Below are positions 59,471 through 64,000 of a stretch of 64,000 nt of DNA, one piece after another. The first letter of the stretch is position 1. Each line of letters starts with the position of its first letter. The notes under the pieces are model-generated. The model saw only the letters and a list, made by a program, of their open reading frames with translations, ran no database searches and was not told the DNA's origin. This DNA is from Triglochin maritima (taxonomy: Eukaryota; Streptophyta; Magnoliopsida; Alismatales; Juncaginaceae). The translations under genes were made by a program, and so were the position numbers. The stretch spans positions 26,824,501 through 26,888,500 of the forward strand of contig OY821787.1 in NCBI GenBank assembly GCA_963682175.1, in the 5' to 3' direction.

Positions 59471-59979
59471 GCGTTTAACCCACACGTCTGACCCTTTTTT
59501 TTTTTTGGGCTTACTTCACCGAATTCAGGCGTCGCCATACATTTTCGTGGTGTTGGTACTGGGAAAATGAGGAAAACGTAGCCAGAAATCTTATTTTAAG
59601 AGAAGAAACGAAATAAGTATGAAATAAATTGTGAAAGACAAAAAGGTAATTGTTAGGACGATTTATGTAGTTTTCCGACGATGAATAGTAGTTCCGTTCA
59701 ACAATGATAGTTTATCTTATTCACTCCAAAATCTCAAACAAGTAACTTTTTCATTTTATTTCACAAGATAAATTTTTACCCCCGAGGTCATCAATATTTA
59801 CAAGACTTTTCTATTTGGAAGAAAAAAATAAGAAGGTAAAACAAACTTTCCCACGAAAATAAACTCAAATCCTTAAATTTTCCCCAAATAACAGAATAGA
59901 GCCCAATCCTAATCAAGGACTAGTGGCTTACCATAATCTGTGCTCAACGAGACCACTCCAAATATGCATTTCTCCGCCC
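59471..59979. other. no gene seen
   Basis: AT-rich, with a T run at 59495-59505. Nothing recognisable. Confidence 0.4.
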
Positions 59980-59987
59980 ACTGCAAC

Positions 59988-60256
59988 TAGGGGTGAGCAA
60001 AATTCGGTCCGGTCCGGACACCCGGACCGAACCGAATTTTTCGGTCCGAACCGAACCGGACCGAATTTTTTCGGTCCGGTCTTCGGTCCACAAAATTTTG
60101 GAAATTCGGTCTTCGGTCCGGTCCGGACCGAAAATTTAAGGGGAAAATTCGGGTTTTGGACCGACCGGGACCGGACCGAACCTATTCGGTCCGGACTTCC
60201 CGAAAATTCGGGTTTCGGTCCGGTCCGGTTCGGTCCTGGACCGAAGCTCACCCCTA
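59988..60256. mobile_element. hAT-type MITE with 8-bp target duplication
   Basis: 269 bp. TIRs TAGGGGTGAGC flanked by ACTGCAAC on both sides (59980-59987 and 60257-60264). The whole body is built from CGGTCCGG, GGACCGAA and AATTCGG words, making it almost entirely self-complementary. It shares the first 8 bases of its TIR with the 52357 element. Confidence 0.92.
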
Positions 60257-60264
60257 ACTGCAAC

Positions 60265-61500
60265 CAAGGAAGCAACAAGAATGTCAGGATTGCATTGATG
60301 TTCGTCATGAATGCCGAGATCATTGTTGGGAAGTCCAAGATCATCGTCTGAAATAGGGATCGGGGAAAGGGACGTACCACACGAATAATTACAAGTAACT
60401 AAACCATTTAAATTCCACTTATGTGTTAAAGAATCAACTAATCATCATTTGACGTGTTAAAAACAATGCGTAACGGAAGTCCACTAATAGAATGCAACTT
60501 GGAATCACGGAAACCGTCTATCTGTGGGGCCCACGGTAATGCAAGTGCTCCGCATCAAATATACGAGTATGAAAAAGAGCAATATATAATTACAGGAAAG
60601 CAAATGTCAATAAACACCTTTTTGAACAATAAACCATAAAGTTTAAGAAAATGTCCAGAATTAAGAAAATGACGATAAAAGCGCTCTAAAAACATATCTA
60701 GCTGTGATCATATGAAGGATTCATGAGATAAACGAACGCAAAAAATTATAACAGAATGTCAAGTTCAAAATCACATGTATTGTAAAAGGTTGTCATAATT
60801 GTTGGTCTCAGCGCTTCGGATTAATCACCCATCCAACATTTCATTTGATGCTCCGGATTGATCACCCATCCAACATTTCATTTGATGAGATTTTGGCCAA
60901 GATCAGGAACTCCGTTGGCACCTAAGATCACTATTTACTCATTTTTATAACAGTGAATCTATTCCATGTATCCTACACCCTCTATTTGGAAATAAAATGT
61001 CTTGAGAATATAACTTCGGCCTATGTGTTGACATGAGTCTATTGATAGATAAAAATTTATATGATTTCAAAAAAATTGTCGGTCTCAAAACCTTCAACAA
61101 CATTAATCAAACTAGGACACCACAAACCAAAAGGACTAAATCTTGAAATTATAGCAAAAATATTATGAACCAAAAAAAGAGAGACCTAAACATCCAAATT
61201 CTCAACCCCAAACTCTCCACCCCAAATTCACAAAAATCTCTAAGCCCCAAACTATTCTGAAGCAACCTAAGAAGAAATACACTCCCCAAGAAAGTAATGA
61301 CACCCACAAGCAGAGAGAGAGAAATCAATTACCTCTGCAAATTCTATGTGGAATGGAACAAACAAAAGTTATATATGTCGTAGAGGGAGAGGAGAGAAGA
61401 GGTGTAAGACACAAATAGTAGGGTTGAAATGGAGATTGTCCTACATCCCCGTATTGCTGGGAGAAAACGAGAAAAAAGTAAAGGAAGAGCGATGGTCGAT
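60265..61500. other. intergenic or LTR flank, no gene seen
   Basis: AT-rich. It contains a 37-bp tandem duplication at about 60812-60887 (TCACCCATCCAACATTTCAT twice). The part after about 61150 may belong to the copia LTR whose TATA box is at 61572. Confidence 0.4.
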
Positions 61501-61571
61501 GTTAGAATGGTATTGACAAGGTGCATGAATGAAAATCAACTCTCATATCACAAATGAGAGGGATGGAGATG

Positions 61572-61579
61572 TATTTATA
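61572..61579 (-). promoter_or_regulatory. TATA box of the right-hand copia LTR
   Basis: TATAAATA on the minus strand, 130 bp from the LTR edge implied by a GGGGGAA polypurine tract at 61713-61720. Confidence 0.45.
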
Positions 61580-61638
61580 GTGTGAATAAACATGCTCATC
61601 AAGTATACAAAGTATTTAGACACTATACAAGTATAAGG

Positions 61639-64000
61639 CTAAGTACATAATGGACTAAATACATAGTAGGCTTTAGTTTTACAAATGGGCTTTTGCCTAA
61701 TGGGGCCTAATATTCCCCCGCAAGTTGAAGGTGTTGGAGTAATAGAAAGCTTAGACATCATGATGGCAAAGCAACTGGATGAAAAGGGTTTAGTGAGTAG
61801 GTCGGCCAGCTGATCTTTTGTGGAGATGAAATGTACATCGAATTGCCTCTTCAAAACACGTTCACAGACGTAATGAAAGTCGATTTGTACATGTTTGGTG
61901 CGACCATGAAACACCAGATTGGAAGTGAGGTTTGTGGTGCTTAAGTTGTCACTTGTCACACCAGAGTATGGGTGTTCGAGTCACGTGAATGCCCAGTTCG
62001 GAGAGAAGATTTTGGATCCAAGCAATCTCGACAACAGCGCAAGAAACACCTCTATATTCGCCCTCAGTGTTGGACTTTGCTACTGTTGATTGCTTCTTGG
62101 TCGCCATGCAATGAGATTTTTGCCTAGGAAGATGAAATAACCAGTTGTGAATCGACAATCGTCAATATCTCATGCCCAAGGGGCATTGGAAATGCCTATT
62201 AAAGGACGTAACTCGACGAAGGTAGATTTAGAGAATGTGAGTCCATATTTGATGGAGTGTTTTAAGTAACGTAGGATTCGTTTGACAGCAGCCTAATGTT
62301 CATCAGTTCGACTATGCATATATTGACAAACCTTATTAACATGAGAGGAGAGTTTGGGTTGAGTTATAGTTAAGTATTGTAATGCTCCTACCGTACTTTT
62401 GTAAAAGAAAGCGTCAAAAAAAGGAGTTCCATTGTATTTTGAAAGTTTGGTGGATGGGCATGCAGGTGTGGATACAGGTTTAGCTTTGTCCATTTTAGTT
62501 TTAATTAATAAATCCTCTATGTATTTTCTTTGTGATAAGAAATTAAGAATAGTTCAGTTGGAGTTGTGTGAGCTTCTATTTCTAGGAAATAATGCAAATG
62601 ACCTAGGTTCTTTAAAGAAACAAGTTCTCAAGATAAAAACCACTTGATTAAGAAGAGTGGATGAGTTGTCAGTGATCAGAATATCATCATAACCGAAGAG
62701 TAGTATAATGGTGTAAGTCCCTAAGGAAAGGAGAAAAGGAGAGGAGTCAGACTTGGAAGAAGTAAATACTATAGAAAGTAATGTCTGAGAGTCGTTTGAA
62801 CCAAGCCCCAGGTGTCTGTTTGAGGCCGTAAATGGCTTTGTGGAGTTACAAACATGATGAGGAAAAGATGGGTTTGTAAAGCCTTAAGGTTGAGGCATAT
62901 AAACATCTTCTTGAAGAATCCCATGAAGGAAGGCATTGTTGACGTCAAGTGATGAACAAGCCAATTTCGTGATAAGGCAATGGTGAGCATGATTCGAATG
63001 GTAATAGATTTGACAACAGGACTAAACGTTTTGTCAAAGTCAATACCTTCTTTACAATAACCTTTAGCAACTAACCGAGCTTTAAAGTGATTAAAAAAAC
63101 CATCAAGATTTCTTTTGATTTTAAAAACCCATTTACAATAAACTATATTTTGAGAAGAAGACGAAGGGACCAAAGACCAAGTTCCATTTTTAATCATAGC
63201 ATTATATTCAACATCCATTGTTTGTCACCACCTACCATCCTTGGCTGCTTGGGTATAGGTGGTTGGTTATGTCTGAGGAAGGCTAATAGAGGGGAGTGGA
63301 TGTTTGGTGGTGGAGAAAACATGGAAGTCAAAAGAAAAAAATTGACGTCTGGTTTTTTTGTTTTGGTCATGTGTGAGTATGTTGTGTTAATGGTGGTGTA
63401 ATAGCGGAAGTAATAGGAGGTGGTGGATTTTGGGGGCAATTTGGTGGAGGACTAGTAGAAGAGGTTGGAGATGGACCTGTGGGAGCAGCAAAAAGGGCAA
63501 GTGATGAACAAGGCATACTGGTAGGTTGTACTAGAGGTATGGCAAAGGTGAATTGGTCACCTCTGCTAGATACAAACTTCTGAGGAATCACAAGCTCATC
63601 ATGAATTGGAAACTTGTTTTCATAAAAAAACATTGCGAGAAATAAAAATACGACCTGAGGTAAGTGCATAACATTTATATCCTCTATGAGAGGGACTATA
63701 TCTAAGAAAAAGACATTGTTCAGAATGAGTTTGAAGCTTGTTTTTCAAATAGGGCCTAAGACAAGAAAAGCAAGCACAACCAAAAACCTTTAAAATGTTA
63801 TATTCAAGTGATTTTCCATATAACTTTTGAAAGGAAGAAATATTACCATAAATGGAAGAGGGTAAACGGTTAATTAAAAAAATAGCAGTAATGAAAGCAT
63901 CGTCCCAAAATCTGTAAGGAACGGAGGCATGAGTTAACAAAGATAACCCATCATCAACAATTTGCCTATGCTTATGTTCAATAGTACCATTTTGTTCATT
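61639..64000 (-). pseudogene. Ty1/copia pol relic, runs off the right edge
   Basis: Minus-strand fragments in copia order: integrase core end (GTIEHKHR at about 63965, then MLTHASVPYRFWDDAF, FGCACFSCLRPY) at 63620-64000; a Pro-rich linker at 63240-63670; reverse transcriptase start (WVFKIKRN, KARLVAKGY, TFSPVVKS) at 62769-63218; reverse transcriptase end (GALQYLTITQPKLSSHVNKVCQYM) near 62290-62490; RNase H and C-terminus at 61639-62158 (KTKSHC-like region, FHYVCERVL). Several frameshifts separate them and the YVDD box is lost. It is a different family from the 26-32 kb copia. Confidence 0.88.

Noticed and set aside
59928..60380. A 150-codon minus-strand gene
   Set aside because: Most of it is translation through the hAT MITE (runs of GP, RTG, SVR). 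Without the MITE no recognisable protein remains.

Overview
The window is plant nuclear DNA, almost certainly from a eudicot. Intron-split genes, plant-type transposons (CACTA, Ty1/copia, tRNA-Asp-primed LTR elements, hAT MITEs) and a plant RNA polymerase III subunit gene all point that way. I cannot name the species. There is one recognisable host gene, at the left edge; nearly everything else is transposable-element DNA nested several layers deep.

Layout. (1) 1-2239: an apparently intact minus-strand gene for Pol III subunit RPC6/RPC34, with a weak repeat in its 3' flank. (2) 2240-34620: a decayed Ty1/copia element on the minus strand whose 3' LTR ends within about 20 bp of the RPC6 start codon. 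A 22.3-kb CACTA transposon (2865-25177, target duplication GTC) sits inside that LTR. The CACTA carries a TNP2-type transposase (two in-frame TAGs) and a multi-exon second gene ending in a Ulp1-like C48 protease domain. Two young gag-only LTR elements (6107-12606, TSD AAATC; 18224-24694, TSD CTCGC) are inserted in the CACTA, one of them inside an exon of the second gene. The copia gag-pol is broken by stops and by a roughly 2-kb solo-LTR-like insertion (29596-31609).

(3) 34621-36789: uncharacterised repeat-rich DNA with a 26-bp motif in nine copies and a cluster of GGTCGACC palindromes. (4) 36790-49551: a third LTR element of the same family as the two above, with a gag-protease frame. Its R-U5-PBS-leader segment is repeated as five near-identical 1,346-bp tandem units. 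(5) 50.4-53.1 kb: an odd element-like region in which dozens of TGTCCTTTAAA-type words flank a decayed Ulp1-like coding relic and are split by an hAT MITE. (6) 53.2-57.16 kb: an old CACTA relic. (7) 58-64 kb: a degenerate LTR, a 33-bp minisatellite next to a 24-C run, a second hAT MITE, and a decayed copia pol running off the right edge.

The order of events is readable: copia first, then the CACTA into its LTR, then the two gag-only elements into the CACTA. The LTR pairs are nearly identical (by eye 3, about 10 and about 17 differences per 1.2 kb for elements 2, 1 and 3). The most unusual structures are the R-U5-PBS tandem array, the LTR fused to the RPC6 start, and the TGTCCTTTAAA/Ulp1 region. 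All identity figures are by-eye counts.
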